DNA from: Chinchilla lanigera
Lineage: Eukaryota; Chordata; Mammalia; Rodentia; Chinchillidae
Length of the DNA: 64,000 nt
Direction of reading: 5' to 3'
NCBI RefSeq assembly: GCF_000276665.1
Contig: NW_004955434.1
Span: 22,514,157-22,578,156, forward strand
Numbering within the stretch: the first letter of the stretch is position 1; every line of letters begins with the position of its first letter. The translations under genes and the position numbers were made by a program. Positions 23,634-34,449 of this stretch are shown in pieces. The notes beneath the pieces are model-generated. The model was not told where the DNA came from, ran no database searches, and worked only from the letters and a program-made list of their open reading frames with translations.

Positions 23634-24185
23634 GTGGCCAAGGGAAATCTGGGGAGAAAGTTCCAGAATGAGCCTCAAAGTCCAGGCTGGCCGCCAAGAG
23701 ACTCCAACTGCATGGCTACAGTTTTATGCAATAATTCTGATCACAAGGGAAACCGGACATGGAGACCAAAGAAGCCAAACCAAGGGACCGGGCATGGGAG
23801 GCCAAGATGCAGCCTGGTTCAGAGAGATTACATTGAAGGCCAAGAGGACAGGCATCAGAGGAGGGGCACATGTGCTGACGTGTGGTCTATGAACAAGATG
23901 AAGGTACCTGGGCCCATTCTGTGCAGCCACCAGCCAGGTGGGTGGATCAGCCTTCCTAAGGGCAAACCCAAACTCCACTATCTCATTTTGGAATGTCCCA
24001 CTTCGTTGGTCATGTTTGCTATCATCATCAAATCCCACCATTGGCCTGATAGACAGCTGGTACCTCCCTGGTGCGTCTTCGTCTGCAGCAACACAGTCAA
24101 TCATCCAAAAACAAGCAGTGGCAGTAATCATCCGGACAGCAGCCAGGAATCTTCAGAGTCCAACAGCGCTGGCTCCGATGTGTGA
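23634..24185 (+). other. 183-codon open frame of unknown status
   Basis: An ATG-to-stop frame with a Ser/Asn-rich tail ending ESNSAGSDV. I recognise no domain, signal peptide or membrane segment. An antisense frame of 135 codons (23724-24131) overlaps most of it, so at most one could be real, and the mirrored openness suggests a base-composition effect. No promoter, splice or poly(A) context supports a gene. It might be a worn retroelement or retropseudogene piece. Confidence 0.15.
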
Positions 24186-24659
24186 CAGCTTCCAGACACA
24201 ACACAGGTAGCTCCTGGGGTGCTTCCTCAAGGAGGCTGAGCATAGTCCGAACGACAGACAATAGACTTCAATGGCCCTCTCAACACAGCCTTTTTAGGTT
24301 GCAGATGGTCCTGTGTTTATACTCCCAGGGACAGAACATCCTTTGCTCCAACCTCTTTTCCCCACAGCTACCCACCATCTCCCGCACCCGAGCAGATGCC
24401 TGGCCTCTTCGCAATCTGTGCAGACATGGGGTGAGTCACTGTCAGTTCAAGTACACAACATTCCCGGACTTCACTCCTCATCTCCTCGCCTTGCACACCT
24501 CCCACTGCAAGCGCTGGTGGGGGCAAAGCTTCAAGGAAGCAGTGAGCCGCCGCCAACACCCTGGAGCAGTGAGCAAGCAGGCAAGGCAGCTACAAAACTA
24601 GGTGACAGTCTGGATGCTCAGTCTGGGACAAGTAGAGTTACAGAGACTCCACATTCCCA

Positions 24660-24780
24660 CAACCTGAGCTTAAGTGATCATTATAGCCATTAAAATGATG
24701 AGGAATCTGAGGTTCAGAGAGATTCGTTTATACACAAAAGTAAAAGAGCTGAGATTCTAGACTAGATACGCTGCTGCTAA
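24660..24780 (+). repeat. MIR fragment
   Basis: 'aaatgatgaggaatctgaggttcagagagattcg ... agagctgagattctagac' matches the MIR core order. Confidence 0.5.
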
Positions 24781-24827
24781 CATCACATGTTCCATCTCCA
24801 GTCACTCTGTTTCAAGTCATCTTTAGT

Positions 24828-25010
24828 AGCAGTCATGACAGTAGCAGCAGCAACTTGTGAGCCAGGCACTACGCTAAGCTCTTTGCATATGCTAAGTCAT
24901 TTAAGCCTTCGGAAGAGCACGGAAGAAAACACAATTATTGTCTTCACGTTAGAGACGAGAGGCTGAGGCAGAGGCTAGGGGGCGTGAGAGGGGTGAAGAG
25001 GTAAGCCCCC
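24828..25010 (+). repeat. MIR fragment
   Basis: 'gagccaggcactacgctaagctctttgcatatgctaagtcatttaagcc' is the typical MIR left part, followed by 'gagacgagaggctgaggcag'. Confidence 0.75.
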
Positions 25011-25479
25011 GCTGCCTTCCTCACTACCTTTGCCCTCTTCTCACCAGAGGCCACTCACTGGGCAGGACAGACACAAGCCCCTTTGACATCCAGTTCTTAA
25101 AAGCTCATCCACAGACACCCGCTGAGGCAGCAGGTTCTGAAAGGATAAGCAGCCCTGAAACATCAGAGAGACGGTTTGGGAGCCGGGGCATTTATAAAAC
25201 AGCCCCATAAAACTGCCCCTCGAGGACAGTGGAGCAAAGAAATGGAGAGCTTGAGCAAATAGGCAAGGTGGCTAAATGAGAAAATTTGAGGTTTGTAAAG
25301 ATTTCTTGGGGAAGAGGCAGCAGCAAGAAGGCCAGGCCCACGAAAAAGATAATAAGAATTAGTGATTCTATGTGGGCAGCCTTCGGTTTCAGACAAGGAC
25401 CTTCACAGACATGAGTGGATGCTTCATTTAGAGACTCAAAGGCTTCACCTTGTAGTGGACTGACAATTGGTGGGCAGCT

Positions 25480-26340
25480 TATAACCCCCAGCTGAACTGA
25501 GTAAGCGCGGCACTGGGCATGGGAGGCCCACCTGGGGATGGTTGCCAGCAGCATGAGAGGCAGAGCTGGAGGAGGAGGCTGTTGGGAACGGAGAAAGGCT
25601 GGGAGAAAGGCCGTTGGAGCTGGTGGAAGCTGTAAGGAGCTGTTGGTTCTGTTGGAGGAGCTTGTCGTGCTGGCTTTCCTGATGAACTTGGCTGTTTTCA
25701 TCCTCTGAGGAGCTCAGGACCTCGTTGGCACTGAGAATGGCTTTGGTTCACTTTGGGGGAGCTCTGGTCCTCACCTTGAGCATCGCTTCCTGGCTCCAGA
25801 GGTGATGATGATTCAGTGCTAGTCTCCTGGAGAAGCTTGCTGTGTTGGCTTTCCTGATGGAAACTCAGCCATCTTGATCACTGGAGGAGCTCGGGGCCTC
25901 ACTGTTGCTGAGGATGGCTGTGGTACCTTTCGGGGATCTCTGGTTCTTCTGAGGATCTTCCTGGCTCCAGTGCAGATCCTCAGCCTGCTAGCATAGATCC
26001 TTCATCCCGCTGGCACAGACTTTCTAGATTCCACCACTGACCTTCGGGCCCTCCCAGTGCAGATCCATGAAACAGGCCTGCATGAGAAACTATGATGGGC
26101 TCTGGGCTTCCAGTTGGACTTGTGGGAGGCACTGTTATGAGCTCTAGGTCTTCAGCTGGACTCATGTAGGGCATTTCTGTGGGATCCAGGCCCTCAGCTG
26201 GATTCCTTGGTCTTAGTGCATGGACAGATTTCCTGCACCCTTGCATATCATTCTTTAGGTGACTATTATAAATAATCTTTTAAAATACATGTCCTGTGTT
26301 ATATTGTTCTCCCTTGCAAAATATCCCCCAAACCAGCATA
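25480..26340. repeat. unclassified LTR-like dispersed repeat, copy A
   Basis: This stretch aligns by eye with 61219-61815 over most of its length and in the same orientation. Shared blocks include 'aacccccagctgaactgag', 'gctggctttcctgat', 'ggcacagactttct', 'tctaggtcttcagctggactc' and a closing 'tcctgtgttat'/'tcctgtattaa' region. Copy A contains an internal tandem duplication with a 175-base period: related units start at 25654 and 25829, whereas copy B has one unit at 61333. The compact length and a TA-rich right end suggest an LTR, but the outer limits and the family are unknown to me. Frames on either strand lack recognisable domains. Confidence 0.65.
25654..26000. repeat. tandem duplication inside copy A, 175-bp period
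   Basis: Both units carry GGAG-AGCTTG followed by 'ctggctttcctgatg' (or 'ttggctttcctgatg'), then a 'gaggagctc-ggcctc' block, then 'ggatggc' or 'gaatggc', and 'cctggctcca'. The units are diverged from each other, so the duplication is old. Confidence 0.7.
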
Positions 26341-26704
26341 CACCTGGAGGACAACACGGCACACGGAGAAGGAGCCTGGGAGCATGGGCGAAGGATGGAG
26401 CTCTTCAATGGAGGGATGCACTGAGCCCCGCAGGAGAGCTGGCCGTGCCCGGAGTGGGCCGCTGGCTCTGGGATGAGTTAAGCGACTCAGGAAGAAGTCA
26501 AAGCAGCATCAGTCATGTGCTGCCACATCCTGGTGTTCGCTGGCGCGTGACACTCTCTCGGGGCTCTGTGCATCACCTGGGAATGCCTCCGCGTCGGTTG
26601 GCCACTGGCTGCCTGAATCCACTCAGACGCTGGTTCCTGAAGACCTAGAATTATCCATAGGGAAGACGACCCTATCCCTATTCCTCACCCCCTAGTGGGA
26701 CCCA

Positions 26705-26905
26705 GTTCACCTTAACTCACCTTCACTGAGCACCTGCTAGGTGCAATTCAAAATACAATGCTAATTTTGAAGACTAGGAAGCTTGCTCAGGGAGGACATA
26801 CTCGATGTCACCAAAATCAGTAAGTGGCAGATCCAGGATGTAAGCATAAACCTTTTATTCCAAGTGTATTGGTCTTTTTATCATGTCATACTGCCTTCCA
26901 GAAAA
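26705..26905 (+). repeat. MIR fragment
   Basis: 'cactgagcacctgctaggtgc ... gaagctt gctcaggg ... tcagtaagtggcagatccaggatg' is a MIR from left part to core. Confidence 0.75.
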
Positions 26906-27086
26906 ATCAGTTCACTCTATGCATCTACTGAAAACAGTACTCAGTAACTATGATTATTTTGCATTCTGAAAAAATGTCCACCAGTTGAACCAGGATCTGC
27001 TATTTAAGATTATTTGCTTCTGGTAATTTTTGAGTTGGGAGGATAGAGTGTTCTAAAATATAGATAGATGATGAAAGAATTGATGA

Positions 27087-27122
<36 letters not shown>

Positions 27123-28135
27123 TCAGATTTTAGTTGTATATAGAGTTAGCTCTTCCATCACACTTCGTGGCCTTGGAAAGAAGTCACCTCACTTCCTTTT
27201 CTGTAAAGCAGCCCAAATTCCACGGCAAGGCCCTAATTCCAGCATTGCTTTAAACCTTCAGAACGTCTGTTTTTGACATCAAGTTGGCCCAGAGGTTTGA
27301 TGGCCTGGTGCTCACAGAGTCCCACCCAAGAACATTTTCTTCAAAACAGGTTCCAGTTACAGAAACAGCTCTGGTTTTAAATGTACACCCTCCTCTCATA
27401 AAAATGCCCCAGCCAGCTAAAGTCACTGTGTTTAAAATAATTAATACCTTCACAGAGGTCTGGTCCTTATTAAAGACTCTCAGGGACCAGTCTTAGGGGC
27501 AACGCTTTGTTCTAAACAACTCTATGTGTTACAGATCCAATAAGGAATTGGAATATGCTTTCTATTAAAAGCAGGGACACTCGCCTGCCCACTGTTGCAA
27601 ATCCCTTTGTCATCATTGTGACCTATTAAGGCTTAATCCAAGTACAACACACAAACACAAACAGTGCAAATCCGCCCACTTAGGAAAAAGGGTCCCAGGA
27701 AAACCACAAGAAAAGGTCTAGTAATGAGTTGAGGGGATTAAAAACTGAATGAGTTCTTCCTTCACCTCTTCTCCCAGCTGAAAAATCCACACAACCAAGT
27801 TGCTTCCCGAGCAAACAAAGCGAAGCACAAAGCCACTCACTGTCCTCTGCTCCCAGGGTCTTCGGGAATCCTCAGGCCGGAGCAGGGAGAGGAGCCCCGG
27901 CTGAAAGCACGTAAGTGCACCTCCACCCCACCTCTCGGTCCAGCGGGTGGAAGACTGGCACACACCTCTGTCTTGTGTTGTGTAATGTTTGGTTATTAAG
28001 CTAGTGTACTTTGAAAACTTTGGAAAATATGAAAAACAAAATAATCATAACATTACCTGCTAGAAGTGACTTTGGTACATTTCTCTACTTCTCTGTGTGG
28101 TTTCACAAAACTACCGTTATCAGCAATCTATCCTT
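26906..28135. other. unassigned sequence around a GATA microsatellite
   Basis: Apart from the microsatellite at 27087-27122, no gene or repeat is recognised. Overlapping frames at 27250-27496 on opposite strands are incidental. Confidence 0.4.
27087..27122 (+). repeat. (GATA)n microsatellite
   Basis: About nine uninterrupted GATA units; likely polymorphic. Confidence 0.97.
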
Positions 28136-28139
28136 TTAT

Positions 28140-29480
28140 TTCCTGTTTCTCTTCCCTTACTAGGGTTCCCGGAGTATTTCCTCTTGTGTCGATTTTTCTT
28201 TGTGGAGTAGTTTTAAGCTCATAGCGGAACTGAAAGGCACAGAAATTTTCCATGCACTCCCTACACCACCCCAGGCGCAGCCTCTCTCTCTGTCAACTTC
28301 CCAGAGCAGTATATTTATTACAGTTGGTGAACCTGCACTGACTCATCATAATCATGCAAAGTCCACAGTTTATAAAGGGTTCACCACTGATGTTGTACCT
28401 ACTATGGGCTGAGACAAATGTACAATGACAGGCATCCGGCATTTTAACATCGTACTGATAAACATACAAGTAGTTTTACTGAGATAAAAACCCTCTGTTT
28501 TGCCTCTTTACCTCCCACTTCCCCACCCCTACAGACTCCTGCAGATCACTGATCTTTTTACTGGCTCTACTGTTTTGCCTTCCCCAGAATGTCACAGAAT
28601 TGGAATTATTTCAGATTGGCTTCTTTCACTTAGTGATTTTCATTTCAGATTCTTCAGTGTCTTTTCATGGCTTGATAGCTCATTTCTTTCTAACACTGGG
28701 TAATATCCCTTTGTCTAGATATGCCACAGGTCATCCATTCATCTACTGAAAGTTGTCTTCATTGTTTGCAAGTTTGGCGATTATAAGTAAAGCAGCTATT
28801 CACATCTCTGCACAGGTTTTGGTGTAGATATATTTTTTCAGCTCCTTTGGCTAAATACCAAGGGGCTCAACTGGTGAACTGTACTGTAAGGGTATTTTTA
28901 GTTTTGGAAGGGGCTGCCAATCTCTCTTCCAAAGTGGGTATGCTACTCTGTTCTCACAAAAGTGAATGGGAGTGCTGTCTTTTCTGTCCTCGGTAGCAGT
29001 TGGCACTGTCGGTGCTCTGGACTTGGGCCATTCTCGTAGTGTGTGGCGCTATCTCATTGTTTTAATCTGTGTTTTCCTAATGGCAAAAGATCGGAAGCAT
29101 CTTTCCATGTGGTTATTTACCATCTCTATATCCTATTTGGGGTGCGGGAGGTGTCTGTTAAGATCTTTGGCCCTTTGCTTTAATTAAGTTGCCATAGTGT
29201 TGAGTTTTAAGACTATTTTTGGATATTTGGATAACAATCTTTTATCATGTGTGACTTTTGCAAATATTTTCTTCTAGTCTGTGGCTTGTCTCCTCATTCT
29301 GTTGACTTTGTCTTTCACAGAACAGAAGTTTGTCATTTTAATGAGGTCTGGTGAAGAAATTATCTCTCTCATGGATTGTGTCTGGTGGTGTTGTCATTTA
29401 TTTTTAATTGCCAAGGAGGATATCATTTTAGGACTGGACCAACATTAATGCAATCATTTCCCATATGGTAGACACTGAAG
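28140..29480 (-). mobile_element. ancient L1 (L1M-type) 3' part, antisense
   Basis: The plus strand reads through well-known reverse-complement L1 landmarks: 'tttcatggcttgatagctcatttc', 'caaatgaccaagggg'-like 'aaataccaaggggc', 'cttccaaagtggg', 'ttggcactgtcggtgctctgg', 'gtctgttaagatctttggccc', and 'gcaaatattttcttctagtctgtggcttgtctcctcattc'. It is heavily diverged, so no coding capacity remains. Further L1-like text may continue to about 29760. Confidence 0.88.
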
Positions 29481-31000
29481 GATTTTTAAAATGTTTCACT
29501 ATTGTAAATAGTTCAATGACAGCATCTTGATACATCAGTCTTTATTCACTCTTTTATATTATTTCTTTTGGATGGGTTCCAAAGGGGGAATGATTGAATC
29601 CAAGGCCATGATTTTTTTATAGTATTTGATATACTTTGATAAACATTCCCCCAAAAAAGTTGTATCATTTTATTCCCTTACCTGCATGTGAGGATACACA
29701 TTTTTTCCATGATGCATAGATGAAAAGATAGATTTTTAAAGCAAACACCTATCTCGAAGCTTCTTACCCTTTTACGTATCTTGGGAGCACAGTTATCATC
29801 TTTCCTCTTGCTCTGTCATTTACATATGAAGAAAAGGGAGTGGGCCTCAGAGGTCCCCTAAAAAGGGAATACCCCTCTTCCCCCCAAGTGAATTAGGAGG
29901 AAACACTGAAGGTCTTTTGTAAAATCTAGCATGGCTGAAAAGCAAGGATTTAAACTTTGGCCCCTGTACAGCGGCCAAGATCTTGTAGACTTTTGTTTAT
30001 TTTTCTCTACTTTTCCCTTTGATAATCAACAAATGTAATGCGTTCATTTAAAGCCCCATAAGTCCATTCCCTTTCCCAGGAGCAGAATGAAATAATCTAG
30101 TTCCCACTTCCCAACAGCACGGTTTGGGGGCCGTAAACGATGCTAACACCAGCCCGTGGAGCCAGGGGTAGCCTGAGGAACTGGAGGTCTGCTCAAACCA
30201 TCAGGCAAAGGCATTGGCACCAGAGCCTTGGAGACCTCCCAGCACTTTGCTACGCAAGTGTTCCCTCCTACTGGAGTTAAATCCTCTCTTTATCCGATAG
30301 TAGCCATGTCTTGAAATGTAGCTGAGCTTTGCCATAGGAAGAGTCGGTCCATCTTCTCCTTGCTGGGGACATAGGCAGGCTTTTCTGTAACAGGAATAGC
30401 CCAGCAGCATCTCACAGCACCCCTACCCTTGTCATCCTACCTGAAGCTGAAGTGGGGACAGGAAGAAAGCTCTTAGGGGCTCTGGGTGCCTTACGCTTTG
30501 GGTGTTGGGATGGGGCACGACCTAGGAAGAACCTTCATAGCAGCTTTCCGGCCCCTAACAGACATATAAGGTGTACTCAAGTTCACAGAAAATCCCAGCT
30601 ACATCTCATGACACGGCTATAAAACAGTTTCAAGTATGAATTTGTTAGTCTCGGGTTTAGGCTGAGCGACTCTGAAGTCTCTGATTAAAGAGGCTAGCTC
30701 CAGTTTCCACCCTGCAAGCCTGGCTTGGATTTACTGCCCCTCCTGAGCCTGGGATTGCCTCAAGCTGGATCTCTGCATCTAAGTGGCGGGCAGGTTAACT
30801 CTTTCACTCCTGGATGCCAGCTCTCTTCTTCACTGCTCACCACCTCCTTATCCCACCCTAGGCCCCGGGAGTAGCGCTCTCTGCAGAGGGTTTGGAAATC
30901 ACAGAGGAGCACTGTGTGGCTGAGCTATATCCCCACCCCACCATGCTCTTTTTTGAAGGGGCAAAAAAACTATGCAGAAAAAGTCCATTGTCGTAAACAT
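29481..31000. other. mostly unassigned sequence
   Basis: 29481-29760 may be more antisense old L1. From there to 31000 I recognise nothing with confidence. Confidence 0.35.
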
Positions 31001-31013
31001 ATTTTTGTGGTTT
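31001..31013 (+). other. target-site duplication, left copy
   Basis: ATTTTTGTGGTTT, identical to 32336-32348 on the other side of the inverted L1. Confidence 0.85.
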
Positions 31014-31412
31014 GTTTTTTTTTTAAAAGATAAAAGGAGGGAAACATTAACAGACATACATTTTACAACATATCACAAGCACAGTACAGACAATACGGAG
31101 TTACAAACAAAGTGGTAGGGAATTAACAATGGTTGTTGTATTACATATTGATATCTTCAAAGTGGCTTCTCATGAAAACAGATATAGACATGCAATACTG
31201 GTCAACCAAAGACTCACTGACAGTTTCTTTCAGCATAGAAATAGAAGACAGAAGAACAACCATGTTAACTGTCATGTATATACACACATACAAAATTTCT
31301 CCTTCTTTCCCTTCTCTTTTCCCACATCCCAGTTGCCCTTTACTCTTCAGCGGTTTCCTATCGTTTCACAGTGTCTATCCTACCTCCGAGTTTGAATTAA
31401 CTCTTTCAAGAT

Positions 31413-31735
31413 TTACACTAGTGAAACAATGCGGTGCTTGCACATGTATGTTTGATTTATTTCACTTATGAGTATGGTCTCTAGTTGTGACCATTTAAAT
31501 TTAAAGGCCTCAAGTTTATCTTTCTTTATAGCTGAGTAATATTCCATTATATAAAAGTACCACAATTTTCTTATCCAGTCCTCGGTGGATGGACATTTGG
31601 GTTGCTTCCACATTTTAGCAATTACAAATTGTGCTGCTATGAACATAGGTGCACATATTTCACTGTGATATGATGTTTTTAGATCTTCTGGGAAAATACC
31701 CAGCAGGGGGATAGCTGGGTTGAATGGTTCACAGA
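31413..31735 (-). pseudogene. L1 ORF2 extreme C-terminus (direct part)
   Basis: On the minus strand the segment starts [18 protein letters not shown] and goes on through MFIAAQFVIAKMWKQPKCP to YYSAIKKDK, the usual end of ORF2p. It continues the inverted piece at 31767-32332. Downstream to 31025 is 3' UTR. Confidence 0.9.
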
Positions 31736-31766
31736 TCTGAATATTAAACCAGAAACACTAAATCTA

Positions 31767-32332
31767 TTGGAAGAGAAAGTAGGTAAAAACCTCGAAGACA
31801 TAGGGGTAGGCAGAGAGTTCATGAAGAAAAACCAAATTGCACATGAAACACTTGAAAGAATCAACAAGTGGGATCTCATCCTACTGAAAATTTTCTGCAC
31901 GTCTAAAGAAATCACCAGCAAAGTCAAAAGAAAATCCACAAACTTGGAAAAAATTTTAGCTGATTGTCCCTCAGACAAAGGGCTTCTATCTAGAACATAT
32001 AAAGAATTTAAAAATTTCAGCCCCTCCAAATTCAAAGACCCAATCCAAAAATGGGCAGCGGAGATGAATACACACTTCTCAGACAAGGAGATACAAATGG
32101 CAAATAAATATATGAGAAAATGTTCAACATCATTAGTCATTCGAGAAATGCAAATTAAAACAACACTAAGATTCCACCTTACCCCAGTAAGAATGGCTAG
32201 CATTAAGAAATCAACCAATAACAAATGCTGGCGAGGCTGTGGAGAAATAGGAACCCTTCTCCACTGCTGGTGGGAATGCAGACTGGTGAAACCACTGTGG
32301 AAATCAGTTTGGAGATTCCTCCGAAAACTAGG
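31767..32332 (+). pseudogene. L1 ORF2 C-terminal segment (inverted part)
   Basis: This open segment encodes the region of ORF2p after the reverse transcriptase. It contains an intact cysteine-rich zinc-knuckle-like motif, C-x3-C-x7-H-x4-C, in [18 protein letters not shown] at about 32226-32279, and the neighbouring [19 protein letters not shown] run. ORF2p copies L1 RNA into DNA at the target; this fragment alone cannot. The frame runs 13 codons on into flanking DNA before a stop. Confidence 0.93.
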
Positions 32333-32335
32333 TTT

Positions 32336-32348
32336 ATTTTTGTGGTTT
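32336..32348 (+). other. target-site duplication, right copy
   Basis: ATTTTTGTGGTTT, identical to 31001-31013. Confidence 0.85.
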
Positions 32349-32378
32349 TTGTTTTGGTTTGGTTTGGTTTAGCTTTTA

Positions 32379-32449
32379 GTGGTACTGGGGACTGAACCCG
32401 GGGCTTTGTACATGTTAGGTAATTCTGCCACTGAGCTATAATCCCAGCC
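32379..32449 (-). mobile_element. ID-type SINE, antisense
   Basis: Reverse complement reads GGCTGGGATTATAGCTCAG, with a B-box-like 'gggttcagtcccc' and 'agtacc' end. It sits just beyond the right target copy of the inverted L1. Confidence 0.87.
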
Positions 32450-33512
32450 TCCAAAACAAAACTTTGGGTTTTTTTTTTTTTCATTTTTTTAAAATACAAA
32501 GATACAAAGATGAATTTTCTTTTAAATGATTTTCAAAGAGAAATAATCCTCCCTGGTATTGTGAATAAAACATGTATAAATTTGGAAAGTTTAAATCATT
32601 TAGGAAGATACAAAATTAAAAGTTTGAAAATAACATAAAGCCTATTTTATCTATCAGAATAAATATAGAGACCACTGCTTATGTATTCTTATAGACAAAT
32701 TGCTGTAATTTCATTAAGTACATTTTAAGAGATGCTAAATCTTCAGGAATACAATGCATATCAAATGACACAGCCTTATATTATTATCATTTTTCTGACA
32801 TACAGAGCAAGAAACTGGGAAAGAGAAAGTGATGTATCCAGCATCTCTGCAGTGCTAAGCAGCAGGCGAGCTTGTGGTCCCGGGTGTGGTCAGCCCCAGA
32901 AGTCATTGGCCACACACGCCGAGCCATCCCGGCAACTGACCAATGCCAGTGACCTCTGCAGCCAATGCCAGCGAACCCCAAGACCACTGACCCATAATGT
33001 AACTTGCGATCGTGCCGAGCCCAATAAATAGTCAAATAAATCTTCACTTCATACACTGTGGTGCAGATTTGATATGGAAAACACCGTTTAACACAGTTAT
33101 TTAGAAATGCACATTTTAAAGAAAACTGACTCTACTTAAGGAAAGTGACACCGCTGTAATAGTTACAAAAGAATCTTCGTAGATGACAAGATATCTCTGC
33201 TAAAGGCTGTGCGTTAACCCCAACTCACATCTTAACAAGCTTTAGGTAAAGTGGTAGTAACAACCATTGTCACTTTCTGCCGTAAACCCTGGATATAAGA
33301 GGAAAGAAGATTGATCTAAATGTGAGCAGACGAAAATCAAATGTATCAAATATTTGTATCTATCGTACTGCAGGGACTGTGTTGTTCTACGTGCGTCAGC
33401 CTCTGTAAGCCCCAAAGGGAGACGTCAGCACCGTGCCCTGACGCACAGATGGACCCCGAAGGTCTGAGGTGTCACGCAAGCTCTCCGAGGCCCCTCAGCG
33501 GTAAGTGGCTGC
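32450..33512. other. unassigned; possible LTR near 32850-33060
   Basis: Most of this shows nothing. At 32850-33060 a GC-rich stretch ends with two AATAAA-type signals ('cccaataaatagtcaaataaatc' at about 33021-33043) in a layout that resembles a retroviral LTR R region, but no TATA box or ends could be fixed. Confidence 0.3.
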
Positions 33513-33513
33513 A

Positions 33514-34043
33514 TCAGTTTGCTAGGGCTGCCGCAAGAAGTGGCTCAGAAATAGCCCTGGTGCCTGGAGCAGAGATCAAAGCACCGTCAGCGCTGGCCGC
33601 TCCGAGGCTCTCTCCTCAGCTTGCTGATGGCCATTTCTCCCTATGTCTTTGCACGGTTTTCTTCCGTGTGCCTGTGTCCTACTCGCTTTTTTTTTTTAAA
33701 TAAGGACATGTTTTTATAATGTCATATTGGAGTAGAGACTAGCCAACTGACGTCATTTCAAGTTAATTATCTCTTTAATGACCCTACCTGGAAACAGGGA
33801 GGTAAAGCTGTGGAGATGGAGGGGAGCTGGGAGAGGGAGATGGTAGGAATGGAAAAGGAAAAGGATCTGGACATGACGTGGGAGTGCGCCAGTTCTCCAA
33901 GCACAGTGCATTTGTCATGTCTTGTAAACGTATACTTATAAAAAAATAAAGACCCTGTGTCCAAATATTCACATTCTGAAGTAGTGGAGATTAGGGTTTA
34001 AAGAAATGAATTAGGGGGAGATGTGTACAATTCAGCCCACAAC
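33514..34043 (-). mobile_element. MLT1-type LTR, antisense, interrupted
   Basis: Plus-strand text begins 'tcagtttgctagggctgccgcaa' and ends 'tgtacaattcagcccacaaca', the two ends of a reverse-complement MLT1. The part near 33795-33955 does not belong to it (see next entry). Confidence 0.8.
33795..33955 (+). mobile_element. short L1 3' end inserted in the MLT1
   Basis: The insert reads as a purine-rich L1 3' UTR end ('gaggggagctgggagaggg ... ggaaaaggaaaagg') followed by a short diverged segment and an A-rich tail, parallel to the L1 end at 61975-62120. Repeated host text 'gaccct' stands on both sides, at about 33780 and 33950. Confidence 0.55.
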
Positions 34044-34449
34044 ATCACAGAAGCTGGGTTGTTTCTGTTATCCTGTGGTGCCTTCACGTAAGAAAGCCTT
34101 TAATCCCAGTGCGAGTGGGGGATAACCAGAAAACTGACAATATCTATTTATAGCCCTCTATCCATAGTGAACCAAAACTCTGAGGCCCACAGCGCGGCGC
34201 CTGCTTTGTTTCCACTGTAGGGAAATGTCAGCTAATGAGCCCAATACCGCCATAGTGTTTGTTTTTTCCCTGAAGTCTCCACAGATACAGAAAAGCCCAA
34301 AGGCTTCTGCTAAGCAGGGCTGGGCTTCCGCTGCAGGACTGAGAGTCATCGCCTGCCCTAACCTCTGGCCCAGCTCCCATGCCAGAACAACCCTGGGCAC
34401 GACGCGGCCAGACGGCAGTGCCCAGTACCGTTGTCTCCGTCCATGAATA

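Larger units (their letters stand above)
31014..32335 (-). mobile_element. young 5'-truncated L1 with internal (twin-priming) inversion
   Basis: The element lies on the minus strand with its poly(A) tail at the left (T run at 31015-31024). From the tail to about 31735 the minus strand carries the L1 3' UTR and the end of ORF2. From about 31738 to 32332 the plus strand carries the preceding part of ORF2, so the 5' segment is inverted. The two segments meet almost exactly in ORF2: the inverted part ends at WRFLRKLG and the other starts at [12 protein letters not shown] perfect 13-bp target duplication flanks the whole unit. Both segments keep long open frames (31767-32372 plus; 31413-31646 minus), so the insertion is recent. 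The element is dead on arrival: no 5' region, no ORF1, no endonuclease or reverse transcriptase domain. Confidence 0.95.

Noticed and set aside
25192..25701. 169-codon antisense frame with hydrophobic stretches
   Set aside because: Its left half lies in unassigned DNA and its right half crosses into copy A; no domain and no splice context.
27087..27122. GATA array as a CRISPR-like repeat
   Set aside because: Plain tetranucleotide microsatellite without spacers; eukaryotic DNA.
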